A stretch of 64,000 nt of DNA from Liolophura sinensis (GCF_032854445.1 NC_088306.1:12767386-12831385); one strand, 5' to 3'; numbered from the stretch's first letter, positions 43,365-56,600 are shown. Made by a program: numbers and translations. Notes: a model not told the origin generated them from the letters alone.

Positions 43365-43634
43365 TTTATTTTTTTATTTGATTGGTGCTTTACGGCGTAC
43401 TCAAGAATATTTCACTTACATGACGGCGGCCAGGGTTATGGTGGGAGGAAACCGGGCAGTGCCGGGGGGAAATCCAGGACCATCCGCGGGGTTGCTGACA
43501 GATCTTCCCACGTACGGACGGAGAGGAAGCCAGGGTGAGCTGGACTTGAAGTCACAGCGACCGCATTGGTGAGAGGCTTCTGAGTGATTACGTTGCACTA
43601 TCGCGCTAATCAACTGAGCCACAGAGGTTTTTCC
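43365..43634 (-). mobile_element. SINE family 1, full-length
   Basis: Complete reverse copy from the tail (TTTGATTGGTGCTTTACGGC) to the head (AACTGAGCCACAGAGG). Flanks AGAACGTATATA (43353-43364) and AGAATGTATATA (43635-43646) are a 12-bp duplication with one change. Confidence 0.9.
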
Positions 43635-43743
43635 AGAATGTATATAATACACAGATCTCAAACTAACTCTGTACATATTAGCATCTGTAACAAGGCATGC
43701 AATAAAAACATTCTATTTGCTGTTTCACTTGTTGCAATGATTG

Positions 43744-43860
43744 TATGTATGTATGTATGTATGTATGTATGTATGTATGTATGTATGTATGTATGTATGT
43801 ATGTATGTATGTATGTATGTATGTATGTATGTATGTATGTATGTATGTATGTATGTATGC
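43744..43860. repeat. (TATG)n microsatellite
   Basis: About 29 perfect copies. It abuts the tail of a SINE family 2 copy and may have grown from that tail. Confidence 0.97.
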
Positions 43861-44135
43861 TTGGGGTTTAACGTCGTACTTAACAATTTTTCAGTCACAT
43901 GACTGTCATTATGTGTATTTACATATACTGTGTCTTCTTATGGGAGGGCGAGTCCATGCCGCCAAAGTGCTGCTGCCACTGAAATATCATGCCGAAGACA
44001 TCCGGCATGACACCCCATTCAGTCACATTCAACTGACACCGGGCCAATCAGTCATGTGTCATGCTCTAACCCCTCAGTGCTGAGTGCCAAGGGAGACAGC
44101 AGCAACTACCGTTATTAAAGTCTTACGGTACATAT
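43861..44135 (-). mobile_element. SINE family 2-like variant
   Basis: Tail TTGGGGTTTAACGTCGTAC with a different body (CATGCCGAAGACATCCGGC), ending AGGGAGACAGCAGCAAC. Confidence 0.7.
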
Positions 44136-44285
44136 GTTAGGGTAACATTAATTTATGGAGCACAATATACCGCTAATCAATGGGGAAAAAGCCAAAAACA
44201 TAAATTCGATAGTATAAATTGGTAGAGGAAGAGATACACATGTCGTCCTTCAACTCCCAAGAATACAGTTACATCAAGCCTCTCT

Positions 44286-44775
44286 AATTTATTTATTTAT
44301 TTTATTGGTGTTGTACGCCGTACTCAAGAATATTTCACTATACGACGGTGGCCAGCATTATGGTTGGAGGAAACCGGGAAGAGCCCGTGGGAAATCCACG
44401 GAAACCAGCATGAGCTGGACTTGAACTCACAGAGACTGCATAGGTGAGATTTATTTATTTATTTATTTGATTAGTGTTTTACGCCGTACTCAAGAATATT
44501 TCACTTATACGACGGGGCCAGCATTAGGGTGGGTGGAAACCGGGCACAGCCCAGGGGAAACCCACGACCATCTGCAGGTTGCTGCCAGACCTTCCCACAT
44601 ACGGCCGGAGAGGAAGCTAGCATGAGCTGGACTTGAACTCACAGCGACCGCATTGGTGAGAGGCTCCTGGGTCATTACGCTGCGCTAGCGTGCTAACCGA
44701 CTGAGCCACAGAGGCCCCCATAGGTGAGAGACTCCTTGGTCATTGCCCCGCGGTGGCGTGCTAACCCCCTCGGCC
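44286..44775 (-). mobile_element. Outer SINE family 1 copy, interrupted
   Basis: The older copy consists of 44286-44449 and 44730-44775 and is split by the SINE at 44450-44718. Its body lacks the CATCCGCAGG block. Confidence 0.88.
44450..44718 (-). mobile_element. Inner SINE family 1 copy, full-length
   Basis: A 269-bp intact copy nested in the outer SINE. A perfect 11-bp duplication CATAGGTGAGA (44439-44449, 44719-44729) comes from the outer element. Good reference for the family consensus. Confidence 0.93.
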
Positions 44776-45513
44776 GTTGATGGCGCTGTGTGGACCGATG
44801 GCTAAGCCTAACATTCGCTGTTGACCACTTGTCTTCCATCACACTTGTCAAAGGTCGGCGGTTTACTCCGGTCACTCTGGTTTCTTCCACCTATCAAAGT
44901 GACCATAGGTGTATTGAAGTGAAGAAAGCTTGAGAATGCATTAAAACAGTCGATCTATCCATCAATCAACCGGCATGAGTTGGCGTGGCGCCATAGTGAT
45001 TCTCGGTGCAGGATAGAATAAGTAATTGTGGTGATCTAACGGCTAAAACATTTATGCATGCACAGTGGTAAAACTGTAATTACCATTATGGGGACTGATA
45101 CTCGGACGGGTTTTGGTTATTTGCAAAGTAATTAACATTGTTTATAGAAGTAACGAGGGAGGAATTATGCCAATTTTGAAAAACGTTAATAAGCGGATAA
45201 AAATACATCACGGAAAGAGGAGTGTGAGTTGTATAAGCTTCATAAAGGTACAGGGATGTTCCCAGAGGGAGCGGAAAAACTCCGTGAGAAAATACTATAC
45301 TAAAATTGGTGCATAGTTTTGATAATTCCATTTGGCACGGAACGCCCTGTGATAAAACAGACATAAAAGGTACACTAATAACACGATTAAAGCCAATTAT
45401 AAATCTTTTGTTGTGGATTTCGCTTTTTTGTTCAAACCATATTTATATATTTAATTATTTATTTGATTGGTACATAGAGAAATTATGAACCATGTATGTT
45501 TATACAATCAACA

Positions 45514-45546
45514 TACAGGCATTGTATGTTGATTGTAGAGAAAGAT
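45514..45546. repeat. 14-bp perfect hairpin
   Basis: ACAATCAACATACA and its exact reverse complement, separated by a 5-base loop. Confidence 0.85.
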
Positions 45547-46579
45547 TGCAGGCTTTATTGACTTACTACGATTCTTCCGCATCAATGCAGGAATCAAGCT
45601 AATCATATCTTGTTTAGGCCATTGCATGTAGTTAGCTGTCATTGGCGGAACAATAAGGAAAAATCACATACAACAGCACATCAATATAGTGGTCACATTT
45701 TTATTGCTTATATCTAGAACACGTGGCCGCTCTACTATGTACGTTCAAACTAAGCTATGCAGGCTATGTACATACGTCTGTATATTTGTAAATGGGTCCG
45801 CGACATTTAAAATTCCCATCCGTTTTAGTCATGGATGCCTTTCCTGCTATCATATTCTAATAACCCATTAATGCTAATCAAAGAGTTCGCATCCCATAAT
45901 GATATTATTTGCTGGTAAATAATGGTAAAATTATTTAATTTACATCTAAAGCTAAGTTAACGAAGTTTATTATGCCGGTAAGGTAGTTATATCTATTCCT
46001 GGCATACCTGGCTCACAGTATATAATTTCTAATAAATATCATGGCGATGTATGGAAGCCTGATACGACCATCCTAATGCGCAATAGTTACATGTATCTTT
46101 CTTAAAGTGCATGATACAGCTACGGGAGTTAGAAATTAGAACAAATAGAGCCTTGAGACTGTTTCAGAGTTTGAGAATTTTCAGAAGTAGATATGTGGGA
46201 TCAGCCCCACAAAACTTTTTACACTGCTCGACCTACATGTGTATATAAGTGACTATGCACAAGTAGGTTCAACCTCACGCTGAACACGCTCTGGCATCCT
46301 TTAAAATACACACAGGACCTACTGTGGTTCCCGTACATGTATGCGTCTATACATACTGGACAAACATATAAACGTAACACCCAATATTTTTATAAAATTA
46401 ACTACGTTATCAAATTAATTTCAACGCCGTTTATCAAGCGGGCCTAAAATGGACTCTTAGCAATATACTTCCATAACTGATGGAAACGGACAACCGATGG
46501 TAACGCTGAGGCAGGTTAAGAAACAGGGGTGGGGTCAGTTTGGCAAACAGAGTGGGGTCAGTTTGGTAAATTCAACACT

Positions 46580-46725
46580 TCAGTACCGAGTATGTCCGCC
46601 GTTTGCCTGCTGCACTGCTACACATCGTCGACGAACAGGCCTGATGAGATGGTAAATTGTGACTTGCGGAATGTTTTTCAACCACTGTGTGAGGGCCAAA
46701 TGTAACTCCGCGTTGATACCCGGAA
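46580..46725 (-). pseudogene. Tc1/mariner-like transposase C-terminal remnant
   Basis: Minus-strand translation ends RRRCVAVQQANGGHTRY and stop (46580-46582), preceded by ALTQWLKNIPQVTIYHLIR. That layout (a helix, then RRRC-x-AV, then GGHTRY at the end) is the typical C-terminus of Tc1-like DDE transposases. No catalytic domain remains; the copy is a fragment cut by a SINE on its right. Two TGGGGTCAGTTTGG motifs just left of it may be terminal-repeat remains. Confidence 0.65.
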
Positions 46726-46789
46726 CCAGAAGTCGTATTCTGCCGCACCCATTGGCGGCTCGAAGCTGTGAATACTTCGCCAGTTGTAC

Positions 46790-46935
46790 GCATAGGAAGG
46801 GCTGCTAGCAACTAGCAGATGGTCGTGGGTTTTCCCCCTGGGTCTGCCAGGTTTCCTCCCACTATAATGGGGCCGTAGTGCAATGTTCTTGAATACAGCG
46901 TAAAACACTAATCACAAGTAAATAAATAAATAAAG
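46790..46935 (+). mobile_element. SINE family 1, 5'-truncated, diverged
   Basis: GATGGTCGTGGGTTTTCCCC ... GCGTAAAACACTAATCAC, then (AAAT)n. Confidence 0.75.
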
Positions 46936-47539
46936 ATTACTTCATCAGAAATTATATCGGGCTGACATGATATTATGTCGAATACCTATTGGTTTAGAAC
47001 AACAGAATAAATGTATATTCTAGCACCACTCAGCCTTTCTGTTAAAATTTACAGATGATTATTTTTTTCTAGTGAAGAGCTTAGATTATTTTTTTTAATT
47101 CCGCAGGTCTTATAAATGCTGTGTTCAGAGCAGCCGAAACTTGAATTCGACCTCAAGGGACTGTCTCCAGACTGCAGAATCTACATAGGTCTGATGACTG
47201 TACGTGTCAGGTCTATGACTCTCAAGTGTTACCTCCTTAGAACAATAGTTGTGAAACTCAGCAATTATCGGTAGCATTAACATGGTTAACAATGATAAAT
47301 TCCCTTGACTCTTACCAGAAACTGTAACGACACAGAATTTATCTTTAATATACTATAGATTTAGCGCATTCGTCTATTTACTTGATGGCTTGTCCGAGTC
47401 GTATTGCAGGGGGAAACAGCATGGCGATGTCCAAAATATCGGTGTTTCACGTTACACCTTGAAAAGCTTGAACCGTAGTTGTTTATGGCAAAGAAACACT
47501 ATACCATAAGGTATCTGTCAAATGAAAGATCGCTAAACA

Positions 47540-48340
47540 GCCAAGGAAAGTAGTTCGACATACTTTGTTGTTGGTGCGAATTGATAAGGTCAAAGAAAGT
47601 GGTTCGACATACTTTGTTGTTGGTGCGAATTGGTAGTCAAGGAAAAGCAGTTCGACATACTTTGTTGTTGGTGCGAATTGATACAGTTAAGGAAAGCTGT
47701 TCGACATACTTTGTTGTAAGTGCCAATTGGTACAGTTAAGGAAATTAATTCCACATACTTTGTTGTTGGAGCGAATTGGTACAGTCAAGGAAAAGCAGTT
47801 CGACATACTTTGTTGTTGGTGTCAATTGGTACAGTTAAGGAAAGCAGTTCGACATACTTTGTTGTTGGTGCGAATTGGTACAGTCAAGGAAAAGCAGTTC
47901 GACATACTTTGTTGTTGGTGCGAATTGATACAGTTAAGGAAAGCTGTTCGACATACTTTGTTGTAAGTGCCAATTGGTACAGTCAAGGAAATTAATTCCA
48001 CATACTTTGTTGTTGGAGCGAATTGGTACAGTCAAGGAAAAGCAGTTATTACTTTGTTGTTGGTGCCAATTGGTACAGTTAAGGAAAGCAGTTCGACATA
48101 CTTTGTTGTTGGTGCGAATTGGTACAGTCAAGGAAAAGCAGTTCGACATACTTTGTTGTTGGTGCCAATTGGTACAGTCAAGGAAAAGCAGTTCGACATA
48201 CTTTGTTGTTGGTGCCAATTGGTACAGTTAAGGAAAGCAGTTCGACATACTTTGTTTTTGGTGCGAATTGGTACAGTCAAGGAAATTAATTCCACATACT
48301 TTGTTCTAAGTGCGAATTGGTACAGTCAAGGAAGAAGAAA
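47540..48340. repeat. 48-49-bp minisatellite, about 16 copies
   Basis: Unit AGTTCGACATACTTTGTTG, then TTGGTGCGAATTGGTACAG, then TCAAGGAAAAGC. A marked variant (ATTAATTCCACATACTTTG) recurs at 47744, 47991 and 48285, i.e. after 247 and 294 bp, showing five- and six-unit higher-order blocks. Long open frames in several registers are by-products. Confidence 0.95.
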
Positions 48341-49004
48341 TTCTTATAACAAATTAAAACATGTCAACTGTTGAGAGCCACGTGGTCTTTTCCGAACTAT
48401 ATAATAAGGCAGATCCGCCATCTTTGACTGTGAAGACCGAAAATTTAGGGACACCAAATTACTTAAATGGAAGTCCGATTTTATTCAAAAGTATAAATAT
48501 AATTGGTATTTTTTTCAGTGTAGAAATAAAGTTTTTATCCACAAGCACATTGTTTTGTAATTAAATGAGCATAATCGGAATTATATTAGTGCGCAAATAT
48601 TTCGGAGTATATGTATACGCTACATGGGACATGCTATTTTGACATACAGGAGTCACTTTCGAGGCATAAAAAATAGTTATCACAGTGATATTCCAAGGTG
48701 TAAATATATATTTAGTCTTATAAATGTATTAGCATGTTTATCAAGGTAAAACCGAATATTGAGTGTGTCAGCGCTTGGGGGTTTAAGTATATTTGAGACA
48801 ATTGCATTGCACATCTTGGCAAATCGAGTCAAAAAGTACTAACTCACAATCTACCTAAGGCAAGTTTACTGTACTTAATTAGGATGTTTGCAAGGCGAAC
48901 ATTGCGCAGTAAAATTTTGTGAATGATCTTTTGTGAATTGTACAGGTAAATGCATGATTGTTTTTATCCACAGGTACTTTGTATAAAACTTTCCACATGA
49001 AAGG

Positions 49005-49372
49005 TGAGTGAGTGATTGAGTGCTTGGGGTTTAGCGTCGTTCCTCACAATTTTTCAGTCATAAGGCGACGAAGGAATCCTTAGAGTATATAATATACATA
49101 TAATATATATGCATGTAATGTGCCTCCTTTTTGCTGGACGGATTTCTACGACTCTTTTAACTAGTGCTGCTTTACTGAAACACCTTACCGAAGGCAAGTA
49201 AGCTGCCCCGCCCGAGCCATACAGGTCAATCAGTCCTTGCACTCTCCCCTTCATGCTGAAGGCCAAGCGCGGAAGTTACAACCTACTCCTACAGGATTGA
49301 TCCTACTCTACCGCTCCCGAAGCGGACGTTTCTCAGGCGGACGCTCTACCAACTGTGCTATCAGGGCCGGTC
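49005..49372 (-). mobile_element. SINE family 2, full-length, young
   Basis: Begins GAGTGAGTGATTGAGTGCTT, ends ATCAGGGCCGG. A perfect 12-bp duplication CCACATGAAAGG (48993-49004, 49373-49384) flanks it. Confidence 0.93.
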
Positions 49373-50616
49373 CCACATGAAAGGCCGTACATCTGTAGCA
49401 TAATTATGTTGACAATTACATGACACATCACTTGACTTATTAAACAGCATATTATAAAACTGTTCACATCTGTAAAAACACCTTTGACGTTAAGTGCGGG
49501 AGCATGAGGCTCATTTTTTGGATGTTGGCAGTTTCATATAGGTCATACCGACCTACATTTCCACCGATATAACTAAAGACTGCCTCGACTAATGAATAAT
49601 ATTTATTAAATTCAGTATGGAAATGGAATTGGCCTTCAAGTTGTGGCAAAGTTATTATTAAATAGAATAACTTTTTATTCGTCAGTTATATGTCCGCATA
49701 TTTTGTTTTCCTCTTTCCTGATCTGTCCAGTGTCGTTGGAACTGTCAGTCTTGGAAATTGTATGTTTAGCATGTTAGATTGGCAGATCAAAGTCAACGGA
49801 TTTCAATGTGATCTTTATAAATTTACAAGTCTTAGTTGTAGATTTAGCCACCCCCAGCAATAACCTATAACATATACAAGAAGGAAAAGACCACAAAAGT
49901 GCCAGTGGCAGTAACAGGAAAGCTGGACAGTTCTCTGAAGAAACTGACTCAGTCCTTGATACCAGGGTCAACCATCAGATCTCCAGTGAGAGTTTGTCAG
50001 CAACACAAGTGTTGCATGTAGGCATAGTTAGTAACATGAAATTATTTAATCTGTAAATTTTTTTGTATGTTTTTTTTTGTTCCAGCAATGAGGGTGCCTT
50101 AAGAAAATGTATTTTTTTAGAGCACGGAGAACGCACATACTCTGAAACAAAAATAAAAAACTGGTGGATCATTCATCGGGTGAAATCATTAAAGGGAAAA
50201 ATGAAGTCGGGCCTTCATCAGATACACAGCTGAAAGCTGTTTTCATTCTACAGTTTTCAAAAAAAAAAAAAAAAACAAAAAAAAAAACAGCAGAAAAACC
50301 TTGAATACCTGAACATGTTTTTAGCGACAGTTTTATCCCTCGTTTCTCTTGATGCTCACTTCAATTTTAAGCGATCTTTTACTGTAAACTTGAGACAATT
50401 TATAATACGGACTCCTTGACACTGAATACTGACATGTAAATCCGAACTTAGAATTGGTAGCAAGGTTACCCAAAAGGTCGCTTGTATGAGACACATGAAC
50501 GCAAATCTTCATAAGCTATGCCTGTGCTTAATATAGGCGAGACAAAAATCCTAAATATGACCACAAGCCACCGCACGTTGTCCAGTACCGTAACTAACAA
50601 ACATTCCTGACTTGAA

Positions 50617-50730
50617 GAAGCAGCCAAACTGCAGATGGTTATGGTTTCAGCCACCCCCAAACCCCCGCTTCCCACTTCCGAATAAGCGTCATATTCTTGA
50701 GTGCGGCATAAAACACTGGTCAAATAAATA
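50617..50730 (+). mobile_element. SINE family 1 fragment, degenerate
   Basis: CAGATGGTTATGGTTTCAGCC...TCATATTCTTGAGTGCGG, then CATAAAACACTGGTCAAAT. Confidence 0.65.
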
Positions 50731-50829
50731 CAACAGTAGCTGCACTAGTATGAATAGGAATCGAACTCACTACCTGACTGGAAAACTCAGTCAGATGACA
50801 ACCTCCTCGTCTGAATTCATTTATTTAAT

Positions 50830-51056
50830 TGATTGGATTTATTTATTTATTTGATTGGTGTTTTAGGCCATACTCAATAATGCGGCTAGCATTATGGTGG
50901 GAGGATACCGGGAATGTTGCTGGCAGATCTTTCCACGTACAGCCGGAGAGAAAGCCAGTATGAGCTGGACTTGAACTTATAGCAACCACATTGGTGAGCG
51001 GCTCCAGGGTCATTGCGCCACCCTGGCTTGCAAATCTCACCGGCCATGGAAGCCCC
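50830..51056 (-). mobile_element. SINE family 1, near full-length, with deletions
   Basis: Reverse copy from TTTGATTGGTGTTTTAGGCC to the head GGCCATGGAAGCCCC. Parts of the V-like block and the middle are missing. Confidence 0.82.
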
Positions 51057-51099
51057 ACTTCGTCTGTAGCCATTCTTATTAAGCCTCTGTGGAAATAGT

Positions 51100-51175
51100 T
51101 ACTAAGTGGGTATAGCAATGTAATAAGTGGGCATAGCAATGTAATAAGTGGGCATAGCAATGTAATAAGTGCACA
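51100..51175. repeat. 24-bp tandem repeat
   Basis: GTGGGCATAGCAATGTAATA repeated about three times. Confidence 0.88.
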
Positions 51176-51249
51176 TAGTCCTCTACACAGCCTTCATTAT
51201 GCTAGAATGAATAATACACAACCTTGGTGACAGTTGTGAATATTATCAC

Positions 51250-53609
51250 TTTAATGAACACACTTTCGACCCAATGTGTACATTCCCACAACGCGATGAT
51301 CTAGACTACTAGCCCAACTGGAAAATGCATTTGAGATCACGTTCAGTGCAGGTCATAAAATCGTGCTTCAAATGTTTTATTATCTACAGTATTTTAATTC
51401 AGGTAAAATTAAACATAGGCTTCGTCACAATGCTACCAAAATCACACCAAAATGGAGCAAATCGCAAGATGACAATTTCAGATGATCCTCCTATCAGTTA
51501 ATTTACGAAACTTTTGATGAAAAGTATAAATATAGCACTTTTAAAATATTAATTTTTTTTTTCTGACTCCTATCAAAATACAAATCGTACAAATGTGCTG
51601 GAGAAATCCTAATTACTCACTAGAGGCACTTCACAATTCTCTCCAACAAATGCTACATCTGATATAAATAATGAAACCTGGTTTCAATTACTCCTTTATA
51701 TTGAAAAAGGAAATGACTATATTTCCATCAATCAGAGTACAAATTTTCTATCCGCCACAAGACAAACCGACAGCAGTTAGTGTTATCTCTCAAGCACAGA
51801 TAAAAATACAACAGTACACATTTGATTGACAATTCATGAAGCACGACATTCCAGTGATCTTAAAACATATAATTTAATCTTACATGAAACGGCACTTAAA
51901 AACTGCACCATCCACAAACTTCCACGAACTCCAGCACTAAAAGGTCTCAGTACATCTTGCGTAAATCCTATCCACCTAACATGACATGCTTGAATAAGTA
52001 ATTGATGCTGGTGTCAATTCTAAAATGGTTCGACAATGGATATATAGATTTTCGGTAAATCGATAGATCTGACGTAAATAGATGATTCAGACAAAACATC
52101 CAATCCACAGTGCTTTTCACGACGATGTGCAAAATGAAAGTGAAACAGAGCTGCCAGGATAGCTACCAACACCAGCCACAATTTTTATACAAATACGCCC
52201 ACAAGTTAAGAATAAGAAACAATTGAACTAGCTCTGGTAAGTGATGACAATATTTGCCTCATCTGAGTTATTTCAACCAAGATTTCTACTTTTATCACAT
52301 TATATTCCAAGCAATCCAGAATATTCAATGACAAACAGAAAGAGTAGAAAACTAAGGGAAAAGGCAGTCTTCTCTTTCAGTAATCAACATTTCAACGTAA
52401 ACTTGGTGCCATTTTCAAGATACATGTATATATCAAGGTAAAGTTGGGATACTGATAACCACAAGTAAAACTGCCTTTTCACATACTCACTGTACACAAC
52501 AAAGCAGCCAGAGCTTGCTTACGAACGAAGGGCTCAAACATTTGACCAGCAACAGTTAGTTCAGCAGTCTGACGTTACTTTTCTGTTATTCTAGGAAAAG
52601 TGAATTCTCTATCATTTTACTAGCAAGTGAAACAACCATTTAACAACAATGACTAAAATAAAACAGATCTTTAAGTCCATTTATATCCCATTTGACACTA
52701 GACATTCTATATGCTGATCATTTTGTCATAGTTCTATTTCCAATGTATGAAAGAACCACTGCCTATCCTATGATTGGAGAGTCAGGTGATGTACATGACG
52801 TCAGATGAACCTTTTTCTTCATCAATACTGTAATTACAAAACAAAATAACATTTCTTCAGATTTACTTTATTTCATGGACTGAATCCCATGATGTACAGT
52901 AGCATGTTAGTTATGCAAATGTTATGAATGTATTAAAATTGTGTAAATAACACCAAACTTAGGACTGAGTATAGTCACGGTCCACAAATGACATTTTTTC
53001 TGCACCATAAAACTATTTTAAGTGATGATGTTTTGCAAACTAGTCTACAATTTTCATATAAAACCGGCTAAATACTACCAAAATGAATGTACTTTACAAG
53101 GCCTATTTTTTATTTTACTGTATTTTTATTATTTTGTGCATTCCCTTACAGCTCAATAGATACATTTATGTATTTGTTATTAAAACTACATGTATCACTT
53201 GACGACTTATCAATACCCCAAGTTTATCCCCGCATTAAATGTGTATGTACAAACAAATGGTGCATAGATCAGTGAGTGCAATAGTGCATTACCCTCATAA
53301 ACAAAGTACGCAGGAAACAAAGTTGACAAAACAAAACAATCAAAGCATAGTAGTCACCTTTACTCAAAACCTCTAAAAACCATCTATACAGTACACCGAC
53401 AAACCAGACCGGTCGCCTGGTATAGCCATGTTAAAACAGGCCAGAATCCTCCATGATTATCCCTACACCTGTGTACTGTATATGATCAACAGCTAACGTT
53501 TGTGTTTGTAAGAGAAAGCTCTTAACATTGCTTCAGAATTCAAAAAAAAAAAAAAAAATTTCCACCAGGACGAGGATTTCATTGCAGCTAAAAGAGTCGG
53601 GGGAGTGTA
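51250..53609 (-). other. Probable 3' UTR / 3' flank of TPP2
   Basis: About 2.3 kb of SINE-free AT-rich sequence following the TPP2 stop on the minus strand. Minus-strand poly(A)-signal candidates are AATAAA (plus TTTATT at 51376-51381) and ATTAAA (plus TTTAAT near 51250). Where the transcript really ends is inferred only. Confidence 0.35.
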
Positions 53610-53699
53610 CTAGAACAGCCTGTAGCCTGGGGGGTATTTGACCAGCATCCAGTTCTTGTAATGACGGACACAGTGTGCCCAGCCCATCTGCTCGCACAG
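53610..53699 (-). CDS. TPP2: TPP2 last exon and stop
   Basis: Acceptor TCTATTTCAG; encodes LCEQMGWAHCVRHYKNWM, then LVKYPPGYRLF and TAG (53610-53612). A longer frame through a T-rich tract in another register is not the true end. Confidence 0.93.
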   Translation of the reverse strand: MCEQMGWAHCVRHYKNWMLVKYPPGYRLF

Positions 53700-56600
53700 C
53701 TGAAATAGAAAAACAGATAATTATCTGCACATACAGTATCCATTTGGTAACACACCACAAGTGTGATATATGAAAGAGATCATCTCCAGCAAATGTGACA
53801 GTGTCATTCAGGCACCATTATTGGGCTGGTGGGCGTCGGACATTTCCAAAATCAGAAGGCAAGGCAAGAGATTCCTGGAATAAGAAGGATCAGTGGCTGG
53901 AGCATGTTCCAGAGAGCTCTCCAGACACAAATGAGATGAATCGCAAGGTGATAGAAGACTCCTTTGTCACTGTGTGATGACGCCCAGCTGGTAGCAACAG
54001 GCAAGCTTCCGGACTAGCCAATAACAGCAGGAGACAGAACACAAACCATCACTCCTCCCCCCACCAGCCCCACCTCACAGGCAGAATATTCGACCCAGAT
54101 TTATGAGGAAGCTAAAAAGCTCAAAGTTAGTTAAATGTTCCCTTTCTTTTTTAGAGAGAAGGTGTTCACGTTTTGACACTAACTTCCACAGGTTTGTTGA
54201 AATACTGTTGTCTGGATTACATTTAGATACTGCATGCACAGTATGCAACACCGCAATTCTTTGTCAGTTGCAGACTTTTGGTAAATTCTCCATTTCCATC
54301 TGCCAAATTGCAACCAGTTTTATACATAAACAGTAGCTGATCTGCTTATTCAACCAGCACACTGTGTATATGCCCTAAAACTGTAACTAAATTTTGGTTC
54401 TAATTTGGTTTTTGCATAAAAAAGTTGCTTTTTCAAGTTTACAGGTAAAATTGTCAATAAATTGTCTGGCTCACCTCAATAAAGGTTTTGTCCTGCTCCT
54501 TGGTTGGTTTTTCTTCTAGATGTTTCTGAAGCAGTTTTAAGGCACGACCATATTGCTTGTGTACCATGGCATGGCGCACTGTAAAGGCAGAGATCTGAAA
54601 GAAAGAAATCATTCCCTTTATTTACCCATTTTTATTTATTTGTTCTCAAGACTGTATCACTAATGCGATGGTGCTGTGGTGTACAGTTGAGGACCCAAAA
54701 GCGAATGGAGTAAACCATTCTGCCCTTTGACAAACTTTCTGACTTAGTACTGCAGTCGAGTCATTGAGAGCTGTATTTGAACACACAACCTGAATGAGTG
54801 AGCGAGTGAGCACTTGGGGTTTAACATCATACTTAACAATTTTTCAGTCATATGACGACGAAGGAATCCTTAGGGTGTATGTAATGTGCCTCCTTGTTAC
54901 AGGACGGATTTCCACCGCTCTTCCATCTAGTGCTGCTTCACTGAGATGACCTCCCGAAGGCAAGTAAGCCGCTCCGCCCGAGCCATTACACTGATACGGG
55001 TCAAGCAGTCGTTGCGCTATCCTTTTCATGCTGAAGGCCAAGTGAGGATGTTACAACTACCTCTGTTAAGGTCTTATGTGTGACTCGACCCAGGATTGAC
55101 CCTGTATCTACCGCTCCTGAAGCGGACTGAACCCTGAACGATCAAGAGCCTCACAGTCTCAGTGAGCCACTGCTTTAACCAACTGCATCTGTAAGGCCAT
55201 ACTTCCCCTTATTTAAACTTAACTTGAAAGTGGCATAATTGAAGACATATACACAGATACATACCATACATTTCGGGGCTACTTTGGATCATAAAATTGT
55301 CAACACTTCATATGTTATCTTCTTATCTAACAAGCTGAATGGAGTTTTCATTTTAACTAAAGTCAATAAACCTTTATGAAAATAGGCCCAGGTAAGGTTC
55401 CACTGAAGCCTATAAGTGAAATATTCTTGAGTACGGCGTGAAACACAAATGAAACAAACTCCACTGCAGCCATCACTGTACCTTGGCATCGGTTGCATCA
55501 ATCCATTTCAGCATTTCATTGTAAGTTTCATCCACCTCCTCGACGGTCATTGGGGGGAACTTTAGGGGTTCTTCTTCAGTTGTGGAGTCTGGTTGGGGTT
55601 CTGCTGGGGGTTTAGCTGCTTCTATGATAGCATCGGCCTGAGCACAGCCCAGTCTGAGGTATGCCTCTATCAGATGACCTTTCTGTTTGTCCATCTCCCT
55701 GACATGTGAAAACACAGCACCTCATTTCATGAATTTTTCTTGATTTTTTCCCCCACCAAAATCTTTATGTTTTTGTTTTGTATTTTGTTCTTTTTTTCTT
55801 TCTCATCAAGTTTTTTCATGTTAGATAACCTAAAAGATCCATCTGAGTACAGAACATTCAGCTCAGCTGGAGTCTTTAGTTGTCATAATGGTCTATACAG
55901 CTCACCATAGAATCCAAAACACTGGACCGTGTTTCATTCTAGGGGGAAGATCATCAACAATGAATGAATGAATGAATGATTATAGCTTAACGCCATCAAC
56001 AATGAACATAACTTTTCCTATCAATAGTTTTCAATGGTCAATCTCACACTGATTACCTAAGGATGAAGTAATGCTTGTTTAAGATTTCTGAACATCACAG
56101 AGGTACATTTAGACATTACAGACCTATTAACCCTTTTACCACTTATCGTCACAACGATCACACTCGCATCATTTGGCATTTCCCATTTTTGAAATTCAGG
56201 AAGTGCTATGACCATCAATCTTAACATTTTCTTGATTTAATCATGTCTTTCCTAATGGTCATCACTGTCAGAAAACTAACACAACCTGGTCGTCAACTTG
56301 TGGTTGATCTGATTGCTACGTGTTCCATACTCAAGAAAATTTTACTTTACAGCTCATTGCTTTCAGTATTAGAGGAAATCAGTGTGGCCAGAGTAATCAA
56401 GTAGAACTTAGGAGTAACACACAGCAACCTTTCCCACACATGATGCACATATCTGCCTCAACTGATGAGCTCAAAGTGCAGGGCAAAAATGGGTCATGAT
56501 CACATGAACAGTTCCATGAGAAATGTTGACAGCTTATTACCACTAAGGCCCTCATCAAGAAGCGGGCAGCAAGAGGAATCTTGAAAAGTCACCGGTCTTA

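Larger units (their letters stand above)
42977..51249. other. Intergenic region between homeobox gene 2 and TPP2
   Basis: About 8 kb with no gene recognised. It holds SINEs, tandem arrays, a Tc1-like remnant and a hairpin. Stretches 45.0-46.5 kb and 48.4-49.0 kb show nothing beyond AT-rich sequence and short chance frames. Confidence 0.6.

Noticed and set aside
43584-44083. Open frames rich in CMYV repeats
   Set aside because: They are translations of the (TATG)n microsatellite, open in every register.
47720-48374. Several 80-135 codon frames on both strands
   Set aside because: They arise from the 48-49-bp minisatellite, which lacks stops in several registers; no start context or splice signals.
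53533-53609. Longer TPP2 C-terminus running into a poly-Phe tract
   Set aside because: It is a different register. The splice-linked frame stops at TAG 53610-53612 with the family-like ending YPPGYRLF.
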